64,000 bases of DNA, from positions 640,437 to 704,436 of the forward strand of contig NZ_ML660019.1 in NCBI RefSeq assembly GCF_007004645.1. Reading direction: 5' to 3'. The translations under genes were made by a program, and so were the position numbers. Each line of letters opens with the position of its first letter. The first letter of the stretch is position 1. Positions 36,152 through 45,153 of this stretch are shown in pieces. The DNA is from Aliiroseovarius halocynthiae. GTDB lineage: Bacteria > Pseudomonadota > Alphaproteobacteria > Rhodobacterales > Rhodobacteraceae. The notes beneath the pieces are model-generated. The model ran no database searches, was not told the DNA's origin, and was given only the letters and a program-made list of their open reading frames with translations.

Positions 36152-36576
36152 GCTGCACCTTTTCCGTTGTCGGACCCGCCGCGCAGTGCGGCCGAGACGA
36201 GTTTGAAGGACAAAAGAACCGTTGGGACCAAGGCGATGGCTTGTGCCAGATAGGCGCCTATGTCGAAGCCCATCAGCAGCTTCAGCAAACCGGCGTTGAA
36301 CAGGTAAACCGCCACATAAGCCGCGACATATTGGGGGAAGCGACCGTAACCGCGGGTGCCAAAGACGAAACGTCCATGGGTCATGTGATTGAACACCACA
36401 CCAATGGCGAATTGCAGGGCCAGCGCCGCTTGGGGATATGCGCCCGCGAAGACAAACGCAGCATAGATCGAATAGCCGAACCCGGTATTCACCACACCAG
36501 CCAAGACGAACCGCAAGAAGCGGTTGCCCTGATCTGGCGTTTCGCCCGAAGGCATCGGCGTCGCAGCGCGGATCAT
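36148..36576 (-). CDS. GtrA-family membrane protein
   Basis: 142 residues with four membrane helices. FVLAGVVNTGFGYSIYAAF and NHMTHGRFVFG are typical of the GtrA family, thought to flip undecaprenyl-phosphate-linked sugars across the inner membrane. It overlaps the neighbouring genes at both ends by ATGA. The adjacent GT-C protein and the GtrB-like GT2 at 26908 fit a Gtr-type side-branch system. Confidence 0.88.
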   Translation of the reverse strand: MIRAATPMPSGETPDQGNRFLRFVLAGVVNTGFGYSIYAAFVFAGAYPQAALALQFAIGVVFNHMTHGRFVFGTRGYGRFPQYVAAYVAVYLFNAGLLKLLMGFDIGAYLAQAIALVPTVLLSFKLVSAALRGGSDNGKGAA

Positions 36577-37802
36577 GATGCAAGCTCCGCAAATTCCAGC
36601 CCCTTGGGCAGTCTTGCCTCGGGGGTGAGCGGTTCGACCCCCATGTGCTGCATTAGGATCGAGTTCACCAGATGCACGTCAAAACGCTGGCACGCGTGAA
36701 CACGTGCGGCTTTTCCCATTTTTACGGCAAGCCATGGTTCGTTGATGAAGATCTTCATCGTCTGCGCAAGGGCGTCAGCGTCCCCTTGAGGGAATACCAG
36801 ACCAGACACGCCGTCTTGGGTGGCTTCGCCACAACCGGGGGCGTCTGTGGTGATCACAGCGCGTCCACTGGACATGGCCTCAAGGATCGACCGCGGGACG
36901 CCCTCACGCAGCTCGGTCGGCAAGACAAACACGCTGCATTTGGCCAGATACGGACGTACGTCGCGTGTCTCGCCCAGCCAGTTGACCAGTCCGCGCTTCT
37001 GCCAACCGGCAAACAGGGCGGGGTCGATGGCGTCAGGGTTGCTGTCTGCCGGTCCCAAAATGTCGATGTCACATTCATGCCCTTGGGCACGAAGAATTTC
37101 GGCGGCCTTGCCAAGGGTCAAAAGCCCCTTGCTGCGCAATAGCCGTCCAACGAATAGGAATCTTGTGCGCCCAGTGGGAATGGGCGTGTCGAAATAGCGG
37201 CGCGTGTCCACGCCAGAGCCGGGCACGTCATGCAGCGGCACGCGGTCGGGGATCAGATGAAAGCGGCGAATGTCACGCCGATCCGCCGAGTTATAGCAAA
37301 AAGCCCCATGAATGCGGCGCAGAGCAATCCGGTGCAGTAGGATCGACAGATCCCGAACGCGCTTGCGTCGTCCGCTCGGGTTCTCCTCCATGAAACTATA
37401 GCCAAGCCCAGTGAACAGCGCATAGCGATGCGGTACGCCCGCGATCTGCGCGGCGAGGCTGCCATAGATGTTTGGTTTCATGGTGTATGAGATCACAAGC
37501 TCGGGCTTTTCTCGACGAAAGAAGCGCACCAGTTCCCAGAGTGTTTTAAGATCGCGCAGCGGGTTGGTGCCTGTGCGGTCCATATAGATGGGACAGGGAC
37601 GCACACCGATGTCCCGAAGCGTCCGTGCCGTTTCATCGTCGATATCTGCAGCAACAGCCAGTACTTCATAGCCATTCGCGGCCAGCCTGCGGATCAGATC
37701 GAGGCGGAAGTTCACCAAGGACCATCCAAGGCTTCCCAATACCACGGCCTTCTTCGGCGCGCTGGCAGCTGTCGCGTCATGTGTTTTTTTTGGCGCGCGC
37801 AT
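36573..37802 (-). CDS. Glycosyltransferase family 4
   Basis: 409 residues from the ATG at 37802; a GTG at 37823 is possible but overlaps the upstream gene. The N-terminal domain resembles WbpX/PglA-like transferases (VVLGSLGWSLVNFRLDLI), the donor domain has FLFVGRLLRSKGLLTL and PTELREGVPRSILEAMSSGR. It transfers a sugar to the lipid-linked intermediate. It lies 5 bases after the 4,6-dehydratase gene, so it may use the sugar that branch supplies, as PglA does. Confidence 0.88.
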   Translation of the reverse strand: MRAPKKTHDATAASAPKKAVVLGSLGWSLVNFRLDLIRRLAANGYEVLAVAADIDDETARTLRDIGVRPCPIYMDRTGTNPLRDLKTLWELVRFFRREKPELVISYTMKPNIYGSLAAQIAGVPHRYALFTGLGYSFMEENPSGRRKRVRDLSILLHRIALRRIHGAFCYNSADRRDIRRFHLIPDRVPLHDVPGSGVDTRRYFDTPIPTGRTRFLFVGRLLRSKGLLTLGKAAEILRAQGHECDIDILGPADSNPDAIDPALFAGWQKRGLVNWLGETRDVRPYLAKCSVFVLPTELREGVPRSILEAMSSGRAVITTDAPGCGEATQDGVSGLVFPQGDADALAQTMKIFINEPWLAVKMGKAARVHACQRFDVHLVNSILMQHMGVEPLTPEARLPKGLEFAELAS

Positions 37803-37807
37803 GGTTT

Positions 37808-39943
37808 TTACTCGCCCGCCCACAGGCGCTGTGCGTTTGCGCTTTTATCGCCATTCTGCCGTTCTGGCCCCGCGACGGGCGCTGGGAAAGACGAACGATG
37901 GCGAATGATGCAGTGTACGTTTGCACGCTGGGACGTGTCCGCGTGATCTCCGTAACCGGGAACAAGGTCGATCAGCTGTCGACGCACAGCGGCTTCGTCG
38001 CCTGCACGCGCAGCGGTCTCAAGCGCTACTATGGCAGAGCGCAGCTGCGCCATCGGAACTCCGTCGGGCAGCGCGCTGTCGACGGATTCAATGCCACTGT
38101 CACGGCGCTCTTCGGCCTTGTCGAACAGCTCTTCAAACAGTTTCTCGCCGGGACGGATGCCGACAAAATCGATGTCGATATCGCGATAAGGCTCAAGCCC
38201 GGCCATGCGGATCATGCGTTCGGCCAGATCGACGATCTTGACTGGCTCACCCATGTCCAAAACGAAGATTTCGCCCAGACCGGAATTGCGCGCCAGACCT
38301 TTGGCCGCGGCCACAACGGTCAGTTGCACGGCCTCGCGGATAGTCATGAAAAAGCGTTCCATCCGGCGGTCGGTGACGGTCAGCGGGCCGCCCTCGGAAA
38401 TCTGTTTTTGGAACAGTGGGATCAGCGACCCAGACGACCCCAGGACGTTCCCAAAGCGGACCGAGAAGAAACGCGTCTGCGTCGCATTTTCCTGACCTTG
38501 CTTCTGATAGGTGATGCGGTCCTGTGCTTGCGCATAGAACTCGGCCACGCGCTTGGTCGCGCCCATCACGTTGGTGGTGTTTACTGCCTTGTCGGTCGAG
38601 ATCTGGACCATCGCGATGGCCCTCACGTCACGCGCGGCATCTGCCACGTTGCGGGTGCCGATGACATTGGTCAGAACGCCTTCGCAGGGGTTCAGTTCGA
38701 CCATTGGCACATGCTTCAACGCAGCTGCGTTAAACACCAGTTCGGGCTTATAGCGCTGGAATACAGCCTGAACGCGCTGGGCATCGCGAATGCAGCCCAC
38801 ATGCACCTGACGGTTCACGTTGGGATAGTTCTTCCCAAGATCCATATCGACCGAGTATGCGTTGAATTCGCAATTGTCCAAAAGCACCAGAAGTGACGGA
38901 TCGAAGGATGCAATCTGGCGCGACAGCTCGCTGCCGATCGAGCCGCCGGCGCCGGTGATCAGGACCCGACGACCTTCGATCATCTGACGCAGAAGCGAGC
39001 GCTCCACGGCCTTCTGTGGGCGGTTCAGGATCTCTTCGGGTTGAATGGCGCGCAGTTTGATTTCGTTGTCACCGACTTGATCTAGCACCGGATCAGCCAA
39101 CCCCGGCAGGCGCGAGATTTTTACGCCGTTCGAAGTCGCCCAGGATAGCAGAGTGAAAATTCCCTTATTGTCGAAATGGGACACATCTTCAGTCAGCAGA
39201 AGCTGGCGAGCTCTCATTTCGCAGGATTCGATCGCCTCGATAGCTGCTTTGGGTTGACGGATCGATCCAAGGATTTGGGCATTGCGGAAATGCAACCCGG
39301 TCGAACCGGTTGCGTCGTCGATAATGCCAACCGGAACATAGGTCGAGCAGGTTCGGTCCAATGACCTTAAAAACAAATCGCAATTCGTACCGGTTCCAAT
39401 CAATACCACCGGAATTTGCTGTTCGGCAATACGGTCTGCTTGCTTAGTGCGGCGCACAAGCTCGCGGTGGCGCGCAATAATGCGAAGCATGCCAGTGAAT
39501 GGTATTGTTGCAAGAAACTGGATGATGAAGACCGCGAACGGAATCGGGGCCAATGCCTCAATCTGAGTAGCGATCAAAATCTGCGTGCTGATTGCCAGTA
39601 AGGCACCACGGGATATGACCATCACATCTCTCAGCGACGTGGATCGCGAATGCTGTCTGTAGAGCCCAATGCATGTGAACGTAACGAAGTTAATCACTCC
39701 GGCCAAAAGCATCATTGGTCCCATCACCGATGCCAATTCGTCGGTGACAGCGCCGCCATGTGACAGGCTGATCGCCGCAAAAACCGCTGCGGCCGCGGCG
39801 AAGATGTCACCTATTACCAGCTTACGGTTTGCATACAGCTCTTTCTTTTTCTGAGTAAGACAGAGCTTCAGTTTGTTTTTTATTCCATTACGAGCAGACA
39901 TTCGTCCTTCCGCAGAAGACACGAGCCCCATTCCATCAAGCAT
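37808..39943 (-). CDS. UDP-N-acetylhexosamine 4,6-dehydratase, PglF/WbpM/CapD type
   Basis: 711 residues from the chosen ATG. Four N-terminal membrane helices (about 40-160) precede a CoA-binding-like Rossmann domain and the catalytic SDR domain with TGAGGSIGSE (330-339). The active site reads STDKAV...NVMGATKR, with Met460 in the tyrosine position and Lys464: the known variant of large membrane dehydratases. It makes a UDP-4-keto-6-deoxy-HexNAc. Start uncertain: ATG at 39943 has AAGG 8 bases upstream; ATG at 39901 and TTG at 39985 are alternatives. Confidence 0.9.
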   Translation of the reverse strand: MLDGMGLVSSAEGRMSARNGIKNKLKLCLTQKKKELYANRKLVIGDIFAAAAAVFAAISLSHGGAVTDELASVMGPMMLLAGVINFVTFTCIGLYRQHSRSTSLRDVMVISRGALLAISTQILIATQIEALAPIPFAVFIIQFLATIPFTGMLRIIARHRELVRRTKQADRIAEQQIPVVLIGTGTNCDLFLRSLDRTCSTYVPVGIIDDATGSTGLHFRNAQILGSIRQPKAAIEAIESCEMRARQLLLTEDVSHFDNKGIFTLLSWATSNGVKISRLPGLADPVLDQVGDNEIKLRAIQPEEILNRPQKAVERSLLRQMIEGRRVLITGAGGSIGSELSRQIASFDPSLLVLLDNCEFNAYSVDMDLGKNYPNVNRQVHVGCIRDAQRVQAVFQRYKPELVFNAAALKHVPMVELNPCEGVLTNVIGTRNVADAARDVRAIAMVQISTDKAVNTTNVMGATKRVAEFYAQAQDRITYQKQGQENATQTRFFSVRFGNVLGSSGSLIPLFQKQISEGGPLTVTDRRMERFFMTIREAVQLTVVAAAKGLARNSGLGEIFVLDMGEPVKIVDLAERMIRMAGLEPYRDIDIDFVGIRPGEKLFEELFDKAEERRDSGIESVDSALPDGVPMAQLRSAIVALETAARAGDEAAVRRQLIDLVPGYGDHADTSQRANVHCIIRHRSSFPAPVAGPERQNGDKSANAQRLWAGE

Positions 39944-40043
39944 TTTAAGAACCTTCCCCGGCTCTGAGATAAATACATTGTTCAAATTTCGTGACGCTCC
40001 AGGGGCGCACGACAGAAATTTATAGTTCTCGAGATGCTGAACA

Positions 40044-40084
40044 GGTTGATATTTTCCAACACGGGAGGCTGGAAAATATCAGCC
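40044..40084. repeat. Strong inverted repeat upstream of the 4,6-dehydratase gene
   Basis: GGTTGATATTTTCCA (40044-40058) and TGGAAAATATCAGCC (40070-40084) pair over 15 bp with a single T-G wobble, around an 11-base loop. It is about 100 bases upstream of the dehydratase start. It could be a regulator-binding site or a leader hairpin. Confidence 0.65.
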
Positions 40085-40297
40085 CTTGAGTATTTCAAAC
40101 AAATCGCTCAACATCTCACTTCACTCGTTACAAATGTGCCCTCACCACAAACCATTTACTGCGCCAAAATCTGGCAAACTCAAATCCGCACTAAAAAACG
40201 CGCGAACATACATTCGGGGCGGAGAGCACAATCACAAAGTCTTTGCTGTATGGAAACGGACCCACCCCTGGAAGAATCGATCGAGATCAAAACGTAA

Positions 40298-40385
40298 CCC
40301 GTTTCCCTATGCTTTCATCATATCGCAAGGTCATCTTTATTTCTAATAAAATGTAGACACGTACTGTTTCTTTTCGGGAAACGGG
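40298..40385. repeat. Separated 10-bp inverted repeat
   Basis: CCCGTTTCCC (40298-40307) and GGGAAACGGG (40376-40385) are perfect reverse complements separated by 68 AT-rich bases. They may be the ends of a tiny element or a looped regulatory site; no duplication was seen at the flanks. Confidence 0.4.
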
Positions 40386-40545
40386 CAGGAATTCCAGTAG
40401 GTTGGATCAGTTTCACTCGAGTTTTGGGCGAGTGATAGTGGTAAAGATCCTCTTTTGGTAGATGTGTCGAGTGAGGTATTATCTCTCAAGGGTAGAGCTT
40501 CTGCCCGGCGGGAGCCCAAAATGAGCCCTGAGAGAATCGGTTCGT

Positions 40546-41403
40546 TCATGCGTTGGACGTTGCAGGCCGGTCCCGTACATGTATCCATGGTGGTTGGAAG
40601 TTCGGTGCAAGTTCAATAAGAGTAGATTTTTCTGGCATATAGAAGACTTCGATCTCGCGTTTCAGGTCGTCTGGAAGAGCCGGATAGGTAAATGGCCTGG
40701 CGACAAGGCTGCGCATTGTGCTGAGAGGGGCCGTGTTCCTTACTGGATCCAAAAGTGGACGCAGAGGAGCCAACAGCCGCCGCAGAGATGTCGGTACCGC
40801 GGCTGCGTGTTTGTCCTTCACCTTTTCATGCAGGGGCGGGGTCAGCTGACCAGAGTATCCGATATGATCGGCGACCCACTGCAACTGGCGCTCTGGATGC
40901 GTAGCCACGTCGTCAAAGGCAAGAAGAAGGATCTGGTCTTGCGGAAACAGCGCGTAGAAACGTGTCAGGTGATGGCCATAGCGGCCGTCATTCAAGAACC
41001 GTTCGGTCGCAGCTTTCTGCGGGTCCAGATGGCGTCGAATGTCATCATCCACCTCCCCTCGCCGCAAGAGCATGCAGTAATCCGAATAGGCTCGTTGAAC
41101 GGGATCGCGCATTTGTACGATCATTTTTACGCTGGGATAGGCGTTATGGATGCGAGCGGCGGCCTCTGGCTGAGTTAGATACGAGTTCGATTTTTCACCC
41201 ACGATGTCGCCTGGGTTCGCGCCAGCAAACTGTGCGTTGAACCAGTCAAAACCCTTGTCATACTCACGCGAGAAGAAGTGCAGCTCGGGCGCCGGCATAT
41301 AGATTCCGGGCGAGGCTGACAGAGATTTCTGTTCCCAAGTCGTGGCGCATTTGGCTGCGCCAATAATGAGGAAATCTACGGGGCGTGGGAGGGGCTTGGT
41401 CAT
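40546..41403 (-). CDS. Sulfotransferase domain protein
   Basis: 285 residues. FLIIGAAKCATTWEQ near the N-terminus is the 5'-phosphosulfate loop, and IVQMRDPVQRAYSDY is the 3'-phosphate motif of carbohydrate sulfotransferases (NodH/heparan type). EKSNSYL follows the usual spacing. It would use PAPS to sulfate a sugar. Last gene of the leftward export operon, 12 bases after a glycosyltransferase. Confidence 0.83.
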   Translation of the reverse strand: MTKPLPRPVDFLIIGAAKCATTWEQKSLSASPGIYMPAPELHFFSREYDKGFDWFNAQFAGANPGDIVGEKSNSYLTQPEAAARIHNAYPSVKMIVQMRDPVQRAYSDYCMLLRRGEVDDDIRRHLDPQKAATERFLNDGRYGHHLTRFYALFPQDQILLLAFDDVATHPERQLQWVADHIGYSGQLTPPLHEKVKDKHAAAVPTSLRRLLAPLRPLLDPVRNTAPLSTMRSLVARPFTYPALPDDLKREIEVFYMPEKSTLIELAPNFQPPWIHVRDRPATSNA

Positions 41404-41415
41404 TGGATAATTCCC

Positions 41416-42579
41416 TTACCCTGTAAGCATGTCGTAGACGGCGGTGGTTTTGGCCACGTGAACATCCAACCCATATTGCCCACGCACTTCCTGTTGCGCT
41501 GCTGTGGCAATGCGTACGCGTGTGGTCGGATGTTCGACCAAATCCCGCACCGGAGCTGAGAAGGCTTTGGGATCCCATGGGTCGACCAAAAAACCAGTCT
41601 CACCGTCTTCGATCGCTTCCGGGTTGCCGCCGTGGCGGGTCGCAACAACCGGCGTTCCTAAATGCATGGCTTCGATCAGCGTTCGGCCAAAAGGTTCGTC
41701 CAGCGCAGTGACCAATAGCGCGTCCACCCCGGCCATCGCGGGGGCAGGCGGATCGCGAAAGCCCATCATGTGCAGGTTTGCTGACACGCCAAGCCCAGCG
41801 GCCCGATCAAGGCAGGCCTGATCCAGCCCTGATCCTTCGGTTTCGACCCGCCCGAAGATCAGCCCATGCACGGGGCGGTTGGGCATTGCATCCCGCACAG
41901 CTTTTACAGCGTCAACGAAATGCAGCGGGCGTTTGCGATCATTCAAGACGCCGAAATAGGCCAGCAGAACGCTGTCTTCGGGCACGCCAAGCTCGACACA
42001 CAGCGCTTTGTGGCACGCCGCGTGGTTGGGGATGTCGGGATCCAAGTCAAATGGGCTGTGCACAACCTGAAACCGGTCTTCGATGGACCGAAGCGGTTTC
42101 TCGGGGCGCGAGAATTCGGACACGGACAGGATACGATCTGCCAGCAGCGGGGCGATGTAATTCGCCCCTTTTGCATCCGGCCCTTGGCGGTGGTGCCAGA
42201 TAAGCTCGCACCCGGCCAGCTTGGCGGGCAGGCTCCAAGATCCGTGCATCCGCCCATCATTCGTATGCACAATGTCGATCCGGTTGCGCTTTAGATAGCG
42301 CACCATCTGCGGGACCGAGCGCAGAAGAAACCCCGGCATCGATGCATCCTGAGGGCTGCGGCTGTGCTTGGGGGCGATGATGCGCGGGGTGTCCAGCACC
42401 TCGTATGACAATCCCATTTCCGAGATATACGCGCCCAACGCGCCGGCCTCGCGGTGCAGGGCGATGACTGGTTCGTATCGGTCCGGGTCCAGGTTTCGGA
42501 TCAGACCCAATGCCGACACATGGCTGCCCCCGATGGTGGCGCCTCCGACAAAGGGATAGAAGATGCGAAGTTTTGTCAT
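41416..42579 (-). CDS. Glycosyltransferase family 4
   Basis: 387 residues, GT-B fold. N-terminal IFYPFVGGATIGGSHVSAL with the Gly-rich acceptor loop, and C-terminal LDEPFGRTLIEAMHLGTPVV with the E-x7-E region. It lies between the Wza-like gene (16-base gap) and the sulfotransferase gene in the export operon. Adds a sugar to the repeat unit on the cytoplasmic side. Confidence 0.88.
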   Translation of the reverse strand: MTKLRIFYPFVGGATIGGSHVSALGLIRNLDPDRYEPVIALHREAGALGAYISEMGLSYEVLDTPRIIAPKHSRSPQDASMPGFLLRSVPQMVRYLKRNRIDIVHTNDGRMHGSWSLPAKLAGCELIWHHRQGPDAKGANYIAPLLADRILSVSEFSRPEKPLRSIEDRFQVVHSPFDLDPDIPNHAACHKALCVELGVPEDSVLLAYFGVLNDRKRPLHFVDAVKAVRDAMPNRPVHGLIFGRVETEGSGLDQACLDRAAGLGVSANLHMMGFRDPPAPAMAGVDALLVTALDEPFGRTLIEAMHLGTPVVATRHGGNPEAIEDGETGFLVDPWDPKAFSAPVRDLVEHPTTRVRIATAAQQEVRGQYGLDVHVAKTTAVYDMLTG

Positions 42580-42595
42580 GGGTTACCTAAAGAAT

Positions 42596-43825
42596 TTATT
42601 GAGAGTTGGTGGGCAATGCTGCCGATCGTGACACTTCAATTGTGTCACCAGACATCAGGCTATCGGTCGGCGCGACGACCAGAGTAACGGGGGTGCCGTC
42701 CACCACGCGGGTCACGCGGTATTCAGTCGTTGTGTCCGCAAAGGGGTCAGGAACGGCAAGTCCGCTTGCGACGGCTTGGGCGCGCAGGGCTTCAGCGGTG
42801 GCAAGGCGAATGTCCAGACGGGCCAAGTCGCGATCGACGTGGTTAAGCTGTTCAAGCGTTCGGGCGCGAGCATCATCGGTCAGCGCAAGCGTATCGCGTT
42901 CTGCAAGGTTGAGCTGTTGGCGCGCGGTTAGACGGGCGATTTCAAGTTGCAACCGTTTGCTTTCAAGATCGTTCAATGTGGTGGTCAAGGCTGTGACGCG
43001 CGTATTCACCGTCAGCCCGCGCTCTTTCAGTGAACTGACCTTGGTAAGTTCTTCTGTGGTGCTTTCTATCTGTTCCGAACGCAGGGCGATCTGGGCGGTC
43101 ATCCGGTCAATCTGTTCGCGCAAAACTTCTTGCAGATCACGCAAACGCTCTTCTTGGGCGGCGCGCGCTTTGCGGGTTGCTTCCCAAATATCGGCCTCGA
43201 TCCCACGAGGGCGCGGGCGAATTGATGCTGTGTCGCTGTCGTCTGCCCGGTTCAGGTCGTCCAGATCCGCAGCCAGCCGTACCCGTTCCGCGTTCAGTGC
43301 GGCGATCTCGATTTCAATACTACGTATTTCACCACCCAAACGCATGGTTTCCTGCACATATGCGCTGGTGTTTGCAGGCTGCAAGCGTACCAAGCCGCCG
43401 GCAAGCGCCAACGCCTGCTGCGGAGTGAGGCCAGGATGGAAGGCGTATGATCCGGGCGATGCGACCTCGCCCAATACAAAAACCGGTTGATGTCCGATGA
43501 TCTCGACCCCGACGCGCGGCGCAGGCGAGATGCCGAGCTTGCGCTCGATCTCAAGCTCTATTTCGCGCGCAAGGCTTGGCGTGGTAAATCCACGTGCGGC
43601 AATGCTACCGACTAGGGGCAGGGATAAAACTCCCTCGTTCGAAATGTGATATTCCCCAGACAGGCCATCCAAAACAGTGAAGGTGTTTTGATCCCCGTCC
43701 CAGCGCAGAACGCGCAGCCGCAGTTCGTCCTGCGCCTGAAGTTGGTATTCAGCCGATCGGGCCGAGTCCGGGAACCACGCCAATGTGAGCATAAGGGTCA
43801 AGACAAGTGAAACCGTGCGGATCAT
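42596..43825 (-). CDS. Polysaccharide export protein (Wza/ExoF-like, with long coiled coil)
   Basis: 409 residues from the ATG at 43825; the upstream frame extension is a shadow of the polymerase gene. A signal peptide (~24 residues, no lipobox cysteine) precedes a polysaccharide-export domain (YQLQAQDELRLRVLRWDG), an SLBB-like domain (VFVLGEVASPGSYAF) and a long charged coiled coil at ~180-340. This order resembles rhizobial ExoF rather than lipoprotein Wza. It would form or contact the outer-membrane/periplasmic export channel. ATGA overlap with the polymerase gene. Confidence 0.85.
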   Translation of the reverse strand: MIRTVSLVLTLMLTLAWFPDSARSAEYQLQAQDELRLRVLRWDGDQNTFTVLDGLSGEYHISNEGVLSLPLVGSIAARGFTTPSLAREIELEIERKLGISPAPRVGVEIIGHQPVFVLGEVASPGSYAFHPGLTPQQALALAGGLVRLQPANTSAYVQETMRLGGEIRSIEIEIAALNAERVRLAADLDDLNRADDSDTASIRPRPRGIEADIWEATRKARAAQEERLRDLQEVLREQIDRMTAQIALRSEQIESTTEELTKVSSLKERGLTVNTRVTALTTTLNDLESKRLQLEIARLTARQQLNLAERDTLALTDDARARTLEQLNHVDRDLARLDIRLATAEALRAQAVASGLAVPDPFADTTTEYRVTRVVDGTPVTLVVAPTDSLMSGDTIEVSRSAALPTNSQ

Positions 43826-45153
43826 GGGCGTACTCTTTTGCTGCGAAAGATGGAAATAGGCGGATTGGGCGCGCGTGGTTCGATCTGTTGCAGGCTGGCT
43901 GCGGTCAGCGAGAATAGAAGGATCCATGGCACGTTCCAAAAGCGCGCGAAGAAGGTGGGAAACATATTGAAGGCGGCGGCATAGATCAGCAGAACCACCA
44001 GTGTGATTGCCCAGACCATTCTGTTTGCCCTTTCGACAATTGCGGCCCAGATCAAGATAATGCCCGACAGAAAGAAGCCGATCAGCCCCAGCATCGATAT
44101 CAGGCCGCCTTCGACAAAGGCGAGCAAATAGGCATTGTGAACCGCTGCATGGTGCGAACTGATCTCGCGAAATTGTTCGACGCCAAGGCCTAGCACGATG
44201 GTGTTTTTCATCACGGCGAAAGCCTCTTGCATCAATTGCGCGCGGTCCGAGAAGGTTCCAGCCTCGGACAGGTTGCGGTCTAGAAGCGGGTTCAACACGC
44301 GTTCCTGGAATACGGCGGGCATGAAGTTGTCGCCCAACAAAATCAACAGTCCAGCGACGGCGATAAATACGGCAGCCGAGATGGGCAGGTACTTGAAAGG
44401 GCCGACAATGGTGATCAACAGTGTGACGCCAAAGATCGTGGCCAGAAGTCCCGAGACTGATCCAGTCAGCATGATGCCATAGATCAGCGGGGGTAGGCAC
44501 AGAAGCACTGTGCGCAGGCGAAACTCGCTCATTTTGTACAGGCCCAGCACCAACACGATTGCGATGCCGCCATGGACTGCGCATTCATTTTCGCGCTGGA
44601 TCAATGATCGCATCCGGCCGGAACCCGAAACCAACATGTGATTGGGGTTATCGACGAAATGGACGACATAAGCGCCGAAGAGCATGACGAAGACGTATGA
44701 CGCGACCAAGAGTTTCACCAAAGCAATGGTTTGGGCATAGGGGCGACCGCCAAGGACCATTGGCAGCACCAACAGGGAATAACCGTATTGGGCGAAGGTG
44801 TTGGGCAGGGCCATGGGGTTTCCATTAATGACCGAGCTGACGGTCAGGCCACCCATAAAGGCAAAGAAGGACATGAACCAGAACGCCGTTGCTGGCCCGA
44901 AGAACTTAAGGCTTAGTGTTCGGTTGGCCAGCATCAGGATGAATGCCATCAGCGCAACGATGTCCGAGGCGGTGACGTAAACCGAGCTAAGCTTCACATG
45001 ATTCATCGGCGCCAGCACGACTGCTGCGGCCACCAAGAGCCCTGTGGGTGTCGCCAGGCCGGAACTGACCAAACCGAAGGGGTCCGCCTGAGACCTGCGT
45101 CTGCCCCTTGCGCGTCTGCGCATGGGCTGCATCTGTTCCCGCTGCGCTGTCAT
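43822..45153 (-). CDS. O-antigen ligase/Wzy-type polymerase
   Basis: 443 residues with about ten to twelve membrane helices and an Arg-rich cytoplasmic N-terminus. A large periplasmic loop near 300-340 ends with HAAVHNAYLLAFVEGGL, the His-containing motif of the Wzy_C/O-antigen ligase family. In this setting (Wzx, Wzc and export protein adjacent) it most likely polymerises the repeat units. It overlaps both neighbours by 4 bases. Confidence 0.83.
   Translation of the reverse strand: MTAQREQMQPMRRRARGRRRSQADPFGLVSSGLATPTGLLVAAAVVLAPMNHVKLSSVYVTASDIVALMAFILMLANRTLSLKFFGPATAFWFMSFFAFMGGLTVSSVINGNPMALPNTFAQYGYSLLVLPMVLGGRPYAQTIALVKLLVASYVFVMLFGAYVVHFVDNPNHMLVSGSGRMRSLIQRENECAVHGGIAIVLVLGLYKMSEFRLRTVLLCLPPLIYGIMLTGSVSGLLATIFGVTLLITIVGPFKYLPISAAVFIAVAGLLILLGDNFMPAVFQERVLNPLLDRNLSEAGTFSDRAQLMQEAFAVMKNTIVLGLGVEQFREISSHHAAVHNAYLLAFVEGGLISMLGLIGFFLSGIILIWAAIVERANRMVWAITLVVLLIYAAAFNMFPTFFARFWNVPWILLFSLTAASLQQIEPRAPNPPISIFRSKRVRP

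Larger units (their letters stand above)
39986..40545. other. AT-rich intergenic region inside the polysaccharide locus
   Basis: About 560 bases without a convincing gene, visibly richer in A and T than the flanking genes. It separates the operon ending with the sulfotransferase from the dehydratase operon, so it should contain the dehydratase promoter. It holds a strong 15-bp inverted repeat (40044-40084) and a 10-bp inverted repeat with arms 68 bases apart (40298-40385). Confidence 0.45.

Noticed and set aside
36152-36592. N-terminal extension of the GT-C membrane protein frame
   Set aside because: These codons coincide with gtrA in another frame, read as low-complexity Arg/Cys-rich sequence, and the ATG at 36151 makes a standard ATGA junction.
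40034-40346. Two overlapping short plus-strand frames in the AT-rich intergenic region
   Set aside because: They begin in the strong inverted repeat, overlap each other in different frames, and resemble no known family.
43826-44584. N-terminal extension of the export protein frame
   Set aside because: The segment is a shadow of the polymerase gene; the ATG at 43825 gives a proper signal peptide.
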